The notes: generated by a model not told the origin, from the sequence alone. A DNA stretch of 14,926 nt from CBFGWV01 sp965652545 (GCA_965652545.1 CBFGWV010000103.1:1-14926), one strand, 5' to 3'; positions 1 to 8,127 are shown, counted from the first letter of the stretch. Made by a program: numbers and translations.

Positions 1-25
1 TAAAACTTAAAACTTAAAACTTAAA
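1..25. repeat. AT-rich heptad tandem repeat at window edge
   Basis: Three exact copies of TAAAACT (1-7, 8-14, 15-21) are followed by a partial copy TAAA. The tract lies just 3' of the pheA stop codon, which reads on the minus strand, and is strikingly AT-rich beside GC-rich flanks. It is cut by the window edge, so the true copy number is unknown. No hairpin is visible, so it is not an obvious terminator. It may be a simple-sequence tract or the edge of an AT-rich intergenic region. Confidence 0.7.
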
Positions 26-28
26 CAC

Positions 29-1120
29 TCACAGTGCACCGACCGGGTACGATCCCAGCACCCGGAACAAGCTGGCTTCGGCTTCCAGGTCCTTCAGCGC
101 GGCCGCGACGGGCGCATCGTCCTGGTGCCCCTCAACATCGATGAAAAATACGTAGTCCCACATGCCCCGCCGCGATGGACGCGATTCGATGCGCGTCATG
201 GACAGACCATGGCGGGAGATGGGCTCGAGCAAACGCAACAGGGATCCGGGCCGGTTGTACGAAGAGGCCATGATGGCCGTCTTGTCCTTGCCCGAGGGCG
301 GCACGCGGCGCGAACCGACCACGAGAAACCGCGTGGTGTTGTTGGGCTCGTCTTCGATATTGGGCATGAGCACCGGCACATCGTAGATCTCCGCCGCCGC
401 GCGGCCGGCGATCGCCGCCGACTCGGGGTCATGGGCGGCAAGCCTCGCCGCCTCGCCATTGCTGGAGACCGGTATACGTTCAACGGACGGCAGGTTGAGG
501 TCCAGCCATTCGCGGCACTGGGCAAACGACTGGGTGTGCGAATACACCCGTTTGAGGCCATCGACCGTGCCGCTGCGGCTGATCAGGTGATGGTGGATGC
601 GCACCTGCACCTCGCCACAGATGATCAGCGGCGAGGCAATGAACATGTCCAGGGTGTGGTTGACCACCCCCTCGGTGCTGTTCTCCACCGGAACGACACC
701 GTAATCGGCCGCACCCGATTCGACCTCACGAAAGACCTCGTCGATCGCCCGCATCGGGCGGGTGCGGATAGCGTGCCCGAAGTGCTTGAGCGCCGCGGCC
801 TGGGTAAAGGTGCCTTCGGGGCCGAGGAAGGCGACCGTCAGCGGCTCCTCCAACGCCAGGCACACGGACATGATCTCGCGGAACAGCCGAGTCATGTCCT
901 CGTCGCGCAAAGGACCGGGGTTGCGCTCGCGAACACGCCGCAACACCTGGGCCTCGCGCTCCGGGCGATAGAAATCGCTGGTATCGCCGGCCGCCAGTTT
1001 GATGGCGGCCACCCGCTGCGCACAGCGGGCACGCTCGCTGATGAGGTTTTCGATCTCGGTATCGATCTGATCGATACGCTCGCGCACGCTCTTGAGTTGA
1101 TCGGCCTCGGACGGGTTCAT
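29..1120 (-). CDS. pheA: Bifunctional chorismate mutase / prephenate dehydratase (P-protein)
   Basis: This cytoplasmic enzyme converts chorismate to prephenate and then to phenylpyruvate, the committed branch to phenylalanine. The 363-residue length is normal for a P-protein. An AroQ-type chorismate mutase domain occupies about residues 1-90. The prephenate dehydratase domain (about 93-275) carries GPEGTFTQAA, VPVENSTEG, SHTQSFAQC and the catalytic-site NTTRF motif. A C-terminal ACT domain (about 283-355) includes ESRPS, the known phenylalanine-binding signature, so feedback inhibition by Phe is expected from the family. The ATG start at 1120 lies 14 bp after the gyrA stop, so the two genes are probably cotranscribed. 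No strong Shine-Dalgarno sequence is seen in that gap. In Pseudomonas serC normally sits between gyrA and pheA; here it is absent. Confidence 0.96.
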   Translation of the reverse strand: MNPSEADQLKSVRERIDQIDTEIENLISERARCAQRVAAIKLAAGDTSDFYRPEREAQVLRRVRERNPGPLRDEDMTRLFREIMSVCLALEEPLTVAFLGPEGTFTQAAALKHFGHAIRTRPMRAIDEVFREVESGAADYGVVPVENSTEGVVNHTLDMFIASPLIICGEVQVRIHHHLISRSGTVDGLKRVYSHTQSFAQCREWLDLNLPSVERIPVSSNGEAARLAAHDPESAAIAGRAAAEIYDVPVLMPNIEDEPNNTTRFLVVGSRRVPPSGKDKTAIMASSYNRPGSLLRLLEPISRHGLSMTRIESRPSRRGMWDYVFFIDVEGHQDDAPVAAALKDLEAEASLFRVLGSYPVGAL

Positions 1121-1134
1121 CGCCAGCCGCTCAT

Positions 1135-3702
1135 TCAGTCGCCCGCCTCGTCGCCTTCGGCCTCATCCCCATTGACCCCTTCGATACGCTCGACGCCGAC
1201 CAGACGCTCCCCGGTCTGCAGGCTGATCAGTTTCACGCCTTGGGTGTTGCGCGACAAGACGGACACCTCGTCGACTCGGGTGCGCACCAGCGTACCGCCA
1301 TCGGTGATGAGCATGATCTCGTGCTCCTCCTGGACCAGCACGGCACCGGCCAGCGCGCCGTTGCGTTCGCTGAGCGCCATGGCGATCACGCCTTGCCCGC
1401 CACGCCCGTAGACCGGGAAATCGTCCAGCACGGTGCGCTTGCCGTAGCCATTGGCGGTGGCGGTCAGAATGGCGCCGGGCTCGTCGACCACGATCAGCGC
1501 GATCACCGACTGCCCCTGGCCCAGGCGCATACCGCGCACACCGCAGGCGGTGCGGCCCATGGCGCGCACGTCGTCTTCCTTGAAGCGCAAGACCTTGCCG
1601 GCGTCGCTAAAGAGCATGATGTCGCGCGTACCGTCGGTCAGCGCCACATTGACCACCCAATCATCCGGGCGCAAATCGGCGGCGATGATGCCGCTGGCGC
1701 GTGGACGGGAGAAGTCGGACAACGGCGTTTTCTTTACCGTACCGGAGGAGGTGGCGAAGAAAAGGAAGTGATCGGGGCTGTACTCGCGCACCGGCAAGAC
1801 GGCGCTGATGCGCTCCTCGCCCTCCAGCGGCAACAGGTTGACGATCGGACGCCCGCGTGAGTTGCGCCCGGCCTGGGGCAACTCGTAGACCTTGATCCAG
1901 TACACCTTGCCGCGATTGGAGAAGCACAGCAGCGTGTCGTGGGTGCTGGCGACGAACAGCTTGTCGATGAAGTCTTCTTCCTTCATCGAGGTCGCCGCCT
2001 TGCCGCGGCCGCCGCGGCGCTGGGCACGGTAGGCGTCCAACGGCTGGGTCTTGACGTAACCACCGTGCGACAAGGTGACGACGCGATCCTCCTCGGTGAT
2101 CAGATCCTCCAGCGTCAGATCCAGATGGGTGTGGAGAATCTCGGTGCGTCGCTCGTCGCCGAACTGGGTGCGCAGGGCGATCAGTTCGTCGCGGATCACC
2201 TGCGTCAGCCGGTCGGGGTTGATCAGGATATCCAGCAGATCGTCGATGATTTCCAGGAGCTTCTTGTACTCATCGAGAATCTTCTCCTGCTCCAGACCGG
2301 TCAGGCGGTGCAGGCGAAGGTCCAGGATGGCCTGGGCCTGTACCGGCGACAGGCGGTAGCCCTCCTCGCCCAAGCCCAACCCGGCTTCGAGATCCTCGGG
2401 CCGCGACAGCTCGGCGCCGGCGCGCGAGAGCATTTGCGTCACCACGCCGGGCGCCCAGACCCGGGCCAGCAACGCCGCCTTGGCCTCGGCGGAGCCCGGC
2501 GAGGCTTTGATCAGTTCGATGATCGGATCGATGTTGGCCAGGGCGACCGCCAGGCCTTCGAGCACGTGGGCGCGTTCACGTGCCTTGCGCAGGTCGTAGA
2601 CCGTCCGCCGGGTCACCACCTCGCGGCGATGGCGGAGGAAGGCCTCGAGAATGCTCTTGAGGTTCATCAACTGGGGCTGGCCATCGGACAGCGCGACCAT
2701 GTTGATACCGAACACCGACTGCATCTGCGTGTGCTGATAAAGATTGTTCAGCACGATCTCCGGCACTTCGCCGCGGCGCAGTTCGATGACCATCCGCATG
2801 CCGTCCTTGTCGGACTCGTCACGGATGTCGGCGATGCCTTCGATGCGTTTTTCTTTATGCAGCTCGGCGATCTTCTCGATCAACCGAGCCTTGTTGACCT
2901 GATACGGCAGCTCGGTGACGACGATCGCCACCCGTCCGCCCTTATCCGTGTTGTCCTCGACATGGCTGCGTGCGCGGATGTAGATACGCCCACGCCCGGT
3001 GTGATACGCCTCGCGGATGCCCGATGCACCGTTGATCATCGCCGCGGTGGGGAAGTCCGGCCCCGGCAGGACGTGCATCAGATCGTCGATGGTGATCGTC
3101 GGGTCATCCAGCACCGCGATACAGGCGCCGATCACCTCGCCGAGGTTGTGCGGCGGGATGTTCGTTGCCATGCCCACGGCGATGCCGGCGGAGCCGTTGA
3201 CCAGGAGGTTGGGCAGGCGGGTGGGGAACACCGCCGGCTCGGACTCGGACTCGTCGTAGTTGGGGACGAAGTCGACCGTCTCCTTGTCGATATCCGCCAG
3301 CAGCTCATGCGCGATGCGCGCCATGCGTACTTCGGTGTATCGCATGGCGGCGGCGTTGTCGCCGTCCACCGAGCCGAAGTTGCCCTGCCCGTCGACCAGC
3401 ATGTAGCGCATGGAGAACGGCTGCGCCATGCGCACGATCGTGTCGTAGACCGCTGTGTCGCCATGGGGGTGGTACTTACCGATCACGTCACCGACGACGC
3501 GGGCGGATTTTTTGTACGCCTTGTTCCAGTCGTTACCCAGCTCGCTCATGGCGAACAGCACCCGACGATGTACGGGCTTCAAGCCATCGCGCACATCAGG
3601 AAGGGCCCGTCCCACGATTACGCTCATCGCGTAATCGAGGTAGGACTGCTTCATCTCGTCTTCGAGGTTGACCGGGAGTACTTCTTTCGCGAATTCTGCC
3701 AT
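1135..3702 (-). CDS. gyrA: DNA gyrase subunit A
   Basis: This is the breakage-reunion subunit of gyrase, which with GyrB introduces negative supercoils into DNA. The 855 residues are close to the E. coli length. The N-terminal winged-helix/tower region is intact, with the catalytic tyrosine in RYTE at Tyr122. The quinolone-resistance region reads HPHGDTAVYD, giving Thr83 and Asp87. Thr83 replaces the E. coli Ser83 but is the native residue in Pseudomonas aeruginosa, so it is not evidence of acquired resistance. The GyrA box QRRGGRG lies at residues 561-567 and opens the beta-pinwheel C-terminal domain. The extreme C-terminus is acidic (EGVNGDEAEGDEAGD). The ATG at 3702 has only a weak upstream Shine-Dalgarno. 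A 269-bp inserted element lies 119 bp upstream, between this gene and mtnA. Confidence 0.98.
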   Translation of the reverse strand: MAEFAKEVLPVNLEDEMKQSYLDYAMSVIVGRALPDVRDGLKPVHRRVLFAMSELGNDWNKAYKKSARVVGDVIGKYHPHGDTAVYDTIVRMAQPFSMRYMLVDGQGNFGSVDGDNAAAMRYTEVRMARIAHELLADIDKETVDFVPNYDESESEPAVFPTRLPNLLVNGSAGIAVGMATNIPPHNLGEVIGACIAVLDDPTITIDDLMHVLPGPDFPTAAMINGASGIREAYHTGRGRIYIRARSHVEDNTDKGGRVAIVVTELPYQVNKARLIEKIAELHKEKRIEGIADIRDESDKDGMRMVIELRRGEVPEIVLNNLYQHTQMQSVFGINMVALSDGQPQLMNLKSILEAFLRHRREVVTRRTVYDLRKARERAHVLEGLAVALANIDPIIELIKASPGSAEAKAALLARVWAPGVVTQMLSRAGAELSRPEDLEAGLGLGEEGYRLSPVQAQAILDLRLHRLTGLEQEKILDEYKKLLEIIDDLLDILINPDRLTQVIRDELIALRTQFGDERRTEILHTHLDLTLEDLITEEDRVVTLSHGGYVKTQPLDAYRAQRRGGRGKAATSMKEEDFIDKLFVASTHDTLLCFSNRGKVYWIKVYELPQAGRNSRGRPIVNLLPLEGEERISAVLPVREYSPDHFLFFATSSGTVKKTPLSDFSRPRASGIIAADLRPDDWVVNVALTDGTRDIMLFSDAGKVLRFKEDDVRAMGRTACGVRGMRLGQGQSVIALIVVDEPGAILTATANGYGKRTVLDDFPVYGRGGQGVIAMALSERNGALAGAVLVQEEHEIMLITDGGTLVRTRVDEVSVLSRNTQGVKLISLQTGERLVGVERIEGVNGDEAEGDEAGD

Positions 3703-3817
3703 CGCGTCGTCATATCCGTGTTATGCCATCAGGGGATGATGGAAGGGCATGCCAAGCGGGCTCGCCAAACGTGCAATCGTATCACAGAGGCAACCCACCG
3801 GCCGCCTCAGAGCTTCC
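3703..3817 (-). promoter_or_regulatory. gyrA leader region, promoter not resolved
   Basis: This 115-bp native stretch lies between the gyrA start and the left end of the MITE, whose flanking target duplication begins at 3818. It holds a small hairpin, CCATCA-loop-TGATGG (3726-3742), in the presumed gyrA leader. On the minus strand I can see no well-spaced -35/-10 pair. A gyrA promoter could lie here, inside the MITE, or upstream of mtnA. No gene is seen. The last ten bases (3808-3817) copy the MITE end and are described separately. Confidence 0.3.
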
Positions 3818-3831
3818 CTAGGGAAGCTCTG
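3808..3831. repeat. 24-bp perfect palindrome at the left MITE junction
   Basis: The sequence reads CAGAGCTTCC, then CTAG, then the exact reverse complement of the first ten bases. The right half from 3822 is the outer end of the MITE. The left half (3808-3817) is an extra, outward-lying copy of the opposite element end, and the match stops abruptly at 3808. CTAG (3818-3821) is the target duplication. The extra end could be the relic of an earlier element copy or the product of an aberrant transposition. Confidence 0.9.
3818..3821. repeat. Left target-site duplication CTAG
   Basis: CTAG here matches CTAG at 4091-4094, exactly bracketing the inverted-repeat element at 3822-4090. CTAG is a scarce tetranucleotide in many bacterial genomes, and it fits the YTAR four-base target known for the IS5 subgroup. 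Both points support a real target-site duplication. Confidence 0.8.
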
Positions 3832-3851
3832 AACAAGTCTGGAGGGTCACG

Positions 3852-3950
3852 CTCGCGGCTCTTTTTGCTCAGGGCAAGGCGTGGGCAGTGATCGATAGTC
3901 ATTCTATCGGTCGTTGCCCACAACGCAGCACTGGGCAAAAAGAGCCCGAG
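3852..3950. repeat. MITE internal hairpin 1
   Basis: The outer arms are 3852-3868 and 3935-3950, sharing GGCTCTTTTTGC paired with GCAAAAAGAGCC. The inner arms are 3881-3898 and 3904-3921 (GTGGGCA...CGATAG against CTATCG...TGCCCAC, 15 of 18 paired) around a TCATT loop. Together they make a nearly continuous foldback of about 99 nt. The compensated, imperfect pairing suggests structure retained in RNA or single-stranded DNA. Neither strand has a terminal T-run, so a classical terminator is unlikely. Confidence 0.8.
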
Positions 3951-3966
3951 CCCCAAGGGGTTGGGG

Positions 3967-4052
3967 CCAAGATTCGCTCTCGCTGTGTTGCAACGCTTGA
4001 CCGTGGAGTGACCACGGCACTGTGCGTTGCGCCGTGCGAGAACGAATCTTGG
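3967..4052. repeat. MITE internal hairpin 2
   Basis: The outer arms CCAAGATTCG-C-TCTCGC (3967-3983) and 4036-4052 pair at 16 of 17 positions. A middle stem pairs GCAACGC (3990-3996) with GCGTTGC (4024-4030). The apex is CCGTGG-AGTGA-CCACGG (4001-4017). The whole arm of the element folds as one hairpin of 86 nt, parallel in design to hairpin 1. Confidence 0.8.
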
Positions 4053-4079
4053 ACGCCCAACGTGGCCCACCAGACTTAT

Positions 4080-5114
<1,035 letters not shown>

Positions 5115-5162
5115 CATGACCTCGAAACGCTAATACCAAGAGGGCCCACAGAGCAGGCCCCG

Positions 5163-5867
5163 TCAACCGGACGCCACGTCCTCGCCACGCTCCAGGCGAT
5201 AGCCGTGCTGGTACACCGCCCGAAGTTGCCAGCCCAACTCCCCTTTCAACGAGAGCTTGTTGCGAATGCGGCTGATGTGCGTGTCCACCGTCCGCGTGTT
5301 CAGATGGCTGTTGCTGTAGCCCCACACGGTTTCGAGGATGTGGCTGCGCGACAACACACGCCCGGCCGAGCGGAACAGGAACAGGACCAGTTCGAATTCC
5401 TTCTGCGTCAACTCCACGACGTGGCCGTTGACGGACACGGCACGGGTTTGAGCGTTGAGCACATAAGGACCCAACTCGATCTGACCGCTGTCGTCGGCCT
5501 GAACCATGGCACGACGGGTGATGGCCTTGATCCGGGCCATCATCTCCCAACGTTTGACCGGCTTGGCCATGTAGTCGTCCGCGCCGTGCTCCAGCGCCTG
5601 CACGACATCGGCCTCGGCGTCCCGCGCGGTCACGAACAGTACGGGCACCGACCAGTCCACGTGCTCGCGGATCCAGCGCAGCACCTCGATACCTTCGATA
5701 TCGGGGAGCATCCAATCGAGAACGACGAGATCGAAGGAATCCCGTCCCAGGTTCCGGATCAATGGCCTGCCCTGTTCGAACACATGCACTTCGTGTCCGT
5801 CAGCGATGAGCCACTCGGTCATCAGCCGTGATTGATCCGGGTCGTCTTCCAACAGCGCTACACGCAC
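5163..5867 (-). CDS. OmpR/PhoB-family response regulator, orphan
   Basis: This 234-residue two-component transcription factor has an N-terminal receiver domain (about 1-118). It shows the acidic pocket Asp8-Asp9, the phospho-acceptor Asp51 in VLDWMLPD, Thr80 and Lys102. A C-terminal winged-helix DNA-binding domain (about 130-230) contains the typical LTQKEFELVLFLF, VWGY, RTVDTHISRIRNKL and GYRL elements. All phosphorelay residues are present, so it should be phosphorylatable. The start is GTG at 5867, with AAGG eight bases upstream. No histidine kinase gene is next to it; its cognate kinase must be elsewhere or beyond the window. It is divergent from the OmpA-domain gene and may control it or itself through the shared 217-bp region, but that is inference. 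The specific regulon cannot be named. Confidence 0.92.
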   Translation of the reverse strand: MRVALLEDDPDQSRLMTEWLIADGHEVHVFEQGRPLIRNLGRDSFDLVVLDWMLPDIEGIEVLRWIREHVDWSVPVLFVTARDAEADVVQALEHGADDYMAKPVKRWEMMARIKAITRRAMVQADDSGQIELGPYVLNAQTRAVSVNGHVVELTQKEFELVLFLFRSAGRVLSRSHILETVWGYSNSHLNTRTVDTHISRIRNKLSLKGELGWQLRAVYQHGYRLERGEDVASG

Positions 5868-5945
5868 TCGGCGACCTTTTATTCCTTAAACAACATTTTT
5901 TGCAATTCTGACACAGCCCTGTATCATTGAAAACGAAGGCACGAT

Positions 5946-6053
5946 ATGATCTTGGGCCGTGAGCGGTTTCTACCGATTATACTTGGCTGGCTTGGTTTGG
6001 GTAGCTTCGTGGAGGCTAAGTATAAGCCTGACACGTGGCGGTTAAGGATTTGA
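5946..6053 (+). CDS. Possible 35-residue hydrophobic small ORF
   Basis: An ATG at 5946 is preceded by AAGG with six bases of spacing, a good Shine-Dalgarno. It opens 35 codons and ends at TGA (6051-6053). The peptide begins MILGRERF and has a hydrophobic run of about 15 residues (F8-V22), then a short charged tail with KYKPD. Its codons include CTA and ATA, unlike the GC-rich neighbours. It could be a leader or a small membrane peptide, or just chance in the promoter region of the OmpA-domain gene. I do not recognise a family and cannot assign a function. Confidence 0.25.
   Translation: MILGRERFLPIILGWLGLGSFVEAKYKPDTWRLRI
5997..6026 (+). promoter_or_regulatory. Candidate promoter of the OmpA-domain gene
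   Basis: TTGGGT (5997-6002) and TATAAG (6021-6026) are separated by 18 bp and would start transcription near 6033. This leaves a leader of about 50 nt before the strong GGGAGG ribosome site (6072-6077), seven bases ahead of the ATG. Another -10-like word, TATACT (5978-5983), lacks a well-spaced -35. The call is weak. Confidence 0.25.
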
Positions 6054-6084
6054 CACACGTCTTGTTCCTCTGGGAGGTCTCGCG

Positions 6085-6648
6085 ATGAAATCCACTCTGA
6101 TGAAAGTTAGCTTGGGCGTGGCGGTGGCCGCGTCTCTGCTGTTGGCAGGTCCTTCGGCCATGGCTGAAGACAAGTACCTGAAAGACCCGTTTGATCGTCC
6201 GGTGAAGGATCCCTTCGACCGTTGCATTCTGACCATCGGTGGGGTGGACTTCCCGGAGTGCTCGGGTGTTGCGCCCGCACCTCAGGAGCCCACCATCGAA
6301 ACGATGGCGCTGTCCGCCGACGCGTTCTTCGACTTCGACAAGGCCACGCTGAAGCCGGCCGGCCGCGCCAGCCTCGACACCCTGGTCAGCGACCTGGGTC
6401 AGGTGCAGCAGGTCAACAGCATCGACGTCGTCGGCCACACCGACAGCGTCGGCAGTGAGCAGTACAACCAGGGCCTGTCCGAGCGTCGTGCCTCGTCCGT
6501 GCGTGATTACATGGTATCCAAGGGCGTCAGCCCCAGCCTGATCACCACCAGCGGTCGTGGCGAGCTCGAGCCGGTGGCCACCAACGCCACCCCCGAAGGT
6601 CGCGCTCAGAACCGTCGCGTCGAGATCACCACCAACGTGATGAAGTAA
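6085..6648 (+). CDS. Secreted OmpA-domain peptidoglycan-binding protein
   Basis: This 187-residue protein has a Sec signal peptide (about 1-27, charged start MKSTLMK, hydrophobic core, predicted cleavage after AMA). It has no beta-barrel. A mature N-terminal segment carries the hexapeptide KDPFDR twice (33-38, 41-46) and two cysteines (Cys47, Cys59) that could form a disulfide. The C-terminal OmpA_C domain (about 76-185) shows FFDFDKATLKP, GHTDSVGSEQYNQGLSERRASSVRDYM and AQNRRVEI. Asp120 and Arg135 sit at the spacing of the two diaminopimelate-binding residues known in Acinetobacter OmpA, so it should bind peptidoglycan in the periplasm. There is no lipobox, so it is not an obvious lipoprotein. 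Its Shine-Dalgarno is strong and a strong terminator follows, suggesting a monocistronic, well-expressed gene. Confidence 0.9.
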   Translation: MKSTLMKVSLGVAVAASLLLAGPSAMAEDKYLKDPFDRPVKDPFDRCILTIGGVDFPECSGVAPAPQEPTIETMALSADAFFDFDKATLKPAGRASLDTLVSDLGQVQQVNSIDVVGHTDSVGSEQYNQGLSERRASSVRDYMVSKGVSPSLITTSGRGELEPVATNATPEGRAQNRRVEITTNVMK

Positions 6649-6696
6649 GACCGGCGCTGTCGACCGTCCCAACGACGGCCGGCACATCGCATCGAA

Positions 6697-6722
6697 GCCC
6701 CGCTCCGGCGGGGCTTTTTTTT
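6697..6722 (+). terminator. Rho-independent terminator of the OmpA-domain gene
   Basis: A seven-base GC stem, GCCCCGC (6697-6703) with GCGGGGC (6708-6714), closes a TCCG tetraloop and is followed by eight Ts (6715-6722). It lies 48 bases past the stop codon, the layout of a strong intrinsic terminator. It separates this gene from the downstream operon. Confidence 0.93.
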
Positions 6723-6755
6723 GCCCCTCGCGCCATAGCCGGCCGCTTCGTGCCA

Positions 6756-6784
6756 CGGACAGCGGATCGAGGCGCCGGTATACT
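6756..6784 (+). promoter_or_regulatory. Candidate sigma-70 promoter of the mtaD operon
   Basis: A -35-like CGGACA (6756-6761) and a good -10 TATACT (6779-6784) are separated by 17 bp. They lie just after the upstream terminator and about 25 bp before the first ribosome site. A start point near 6791 would give a leader of about 25 nt. The -10 is strong; the -35 matches four of six. Confidence 0.5.
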
Positions 6785-6816
6785 GGAGAGCCTGTCGACC
6801 GACCGCCGGAGTGCCG

Positions 6817-8127
6817 ATGCCCGCAGATGTGGTATTGACCGCTCGCTGGATCATTCCAGTCGAGCCTGCCGACACCGTTCTGGAGCATCACGCGCTGGTC
6901 ATCCGCGAGGGGCGGATCGAAGCCTTGTGCGATGCCAGCCACGCCACCGCGGCCTACCCAGACGCCGCCCACGTCCATCTGCCACGGCATGTGCTGATCC
7001 CCGGCCTGGTCAACGCCCACACCCACCTGGCTATGAATCTGCTGCGCGGCGTCGCCGACGACCTGCCCCTGATGACCTGGCTGACCGAGCATATCTGGCC
7101 GCGGGAGAACCGCTGGGTATCGCACGAGTTCGTCGCCGATGGAACGCGTCTGGCGCTGGCAGAGTCGATACGCGGCGGCGTCACCACGGTCAACGACATG
7201 TATTTCTTCCCCGAGGCGGTGGTCGAGGCAGCCCGCGAGGCCGGTATGCGCGCGCGCATCGGCATGATTGTGCTGGATTTCCCAACCGCTTATGCCGACA
7301 GCCCCGAAGGCTACTTCACCCGAGGGGATGCGCTGCGCTGCGAGTTGGCGGGCGATCCGCTACTGGCGCCGACGCTGGCGCCGCATGCCCCCTATACCGT
7401 CGGCTTCGAGCGCCTGGAACGTATCGCCGCACTGTCGGCACGGCACGACCTGCCGGTGCACATCCACGTCCACGAAACCGCGGCCGAAGTCATCCAGTAT
7501 CAGGATCAACATGGCCGCAGACCCTGGGAGGGCCTGCATCAGGCTGGGTTGTTGAATGCCCGCCTGCTTGCGGTTCATATGACCCAACTGACGGACGGAG
7601 AAATTGACCAGCTGGTCAGCGCCGGCGCTCACGCACTGCACTGCCCGGAGTCGAACCTGAAATTGGCCAGCGGCTTCTGCCCGGTGGCGAAACTGCTTGC
7701 CGCCGGCGCAAATGTGGCCTTGGGCAGCGACGGCGCGGCCAGCAACAACGACTTGGACATGCTCGGCGAGATGCGAACCGCCGCCCTGCTGGCAAAAGGT
7801 GTCAGCGGCGATGCCGCTGCCCTGCCCGCCGCCCAGGCGCTGGAGATGGCGACAATGGGCGGCGCACGCGCACTGGGCTGGGCCGACCGCATTGGCAGCC
7901 TGGTCGTCGGCAAAGCCGCTGATGTCGTTGCCGTCGACCTGGGCGATGACAGCGAAGGCACAGTGAACAACCCCGTGTCGCAACTGGTCTATGCCGGCCG
8001 GCGGGATCAGGTGTCGGACGTGTGGGTGGGTGGACGCCGCCTGTTGCGCGATGGCGAGCTGATGACCCTCGATAGCGCCTCGCTGGCCGAACGTGCGCGT
8101 CGCTGGAGCGAGCGGATGAAAGGATGA
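6817..8127 (+). CDS. mtaD: 5-Methylthioadenosine / S-adenosylhomocysteine deaminase
   Basis: This is an amidohydrolase-superfamily metalloenzyme (TRZ/ATZ group) predicted to deaminate methylthioadenosine and related adenosines, feeding methionine salvage. It has 436 residues from the ATG at 6817. GGAG (6808-6811) sits five bases before it; a GTG at 6811 is an alternative start. The metal and catalytic residues are all present: HTH in NAHTHLAMN (His68, His70), the HxxE pair in HVHETAAE (His217, Glu220), the histidine in VHMTQL (about 254), and the aspartate in GSDGAASNN (about 305). HCPESNLKLASG is a typical substrate-loop signature. Guanine or chlorohydrolase-type substrates are possible for the superfamily. 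The nearby mtnA and the Pseudomonas-like context favour the MTA role. It is the first gene of a tight five-gene operon. Confidence 0.88.
   Translation: MPADVVLTARWIIPVEPADTVLEHHALVIREGRIEALCDASHATAAYPDAAHVHLPRHVLIPGLVNAHTHLAMNLLRGVADDLPLMTWLTEHIWPRENRWVSHEFVADGTRLALAESIRGGVTTVNDMYFFPEAVVEAAREAGMRARIGMIVLDFPTAYADSPEGYFTRGDALRCELAGDPLLAPTLAPHAPYTVGFERLERIAALSARHDLPVHIHVHETAAEVIQYQDQHGRRPWEGLHQAGLLNARLLAVHMTQLTDGEIDQLVSAGAHALHCPESNLKLASGFCPVAKLLAAGANVALGSDGAASNNDLDMLGEMRTAALLAKGVSGDAAALPAAQALEMATMGGARALGWADRIGSLVVGKAADVVAVDLGDDSEGTVNNPVSQLVYAGRRDQVSDVWVGGRRLLRDGELMTLDSASLAERARRWSERMKG

Noticed and set aside
125..1411. Long plus-strand reading frame antisense to pheA and gyrA
   Set aside because: It is a GC-rich shadow frame with no domain, opposite two well-supported genes.
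2440..3480. GyrA Thr83 as a quinolone-resistance mutation
   Set aside because: Thr83 is the natural residue in Pseudomonas aeruginosa and other gammaproteobacteria; nothing shows that it was acquired here.
1939..3891. 650-codon plus-strand frame antisense to gyrA
   Set aside because: Its length comes from codon bias on the opposite strand. The translation is His/Asp/Val-rich and unlike a folded protein, and gyrA is certain.
5142..5160. GGGCC/GGCCC hairpin after the response regulator as a terminator
   Set aside because: The stem is only five base pairs with a nine-base loop, and it lacks a T-run, so it cannot be supported.
6016..7125. 369-codon minus-strand frame across the OmpA-domain gene, terminator and mtaD
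   Set aside because: It crosses two well-supported plus-strand genes and a strong terminator, with no recognisable domain.
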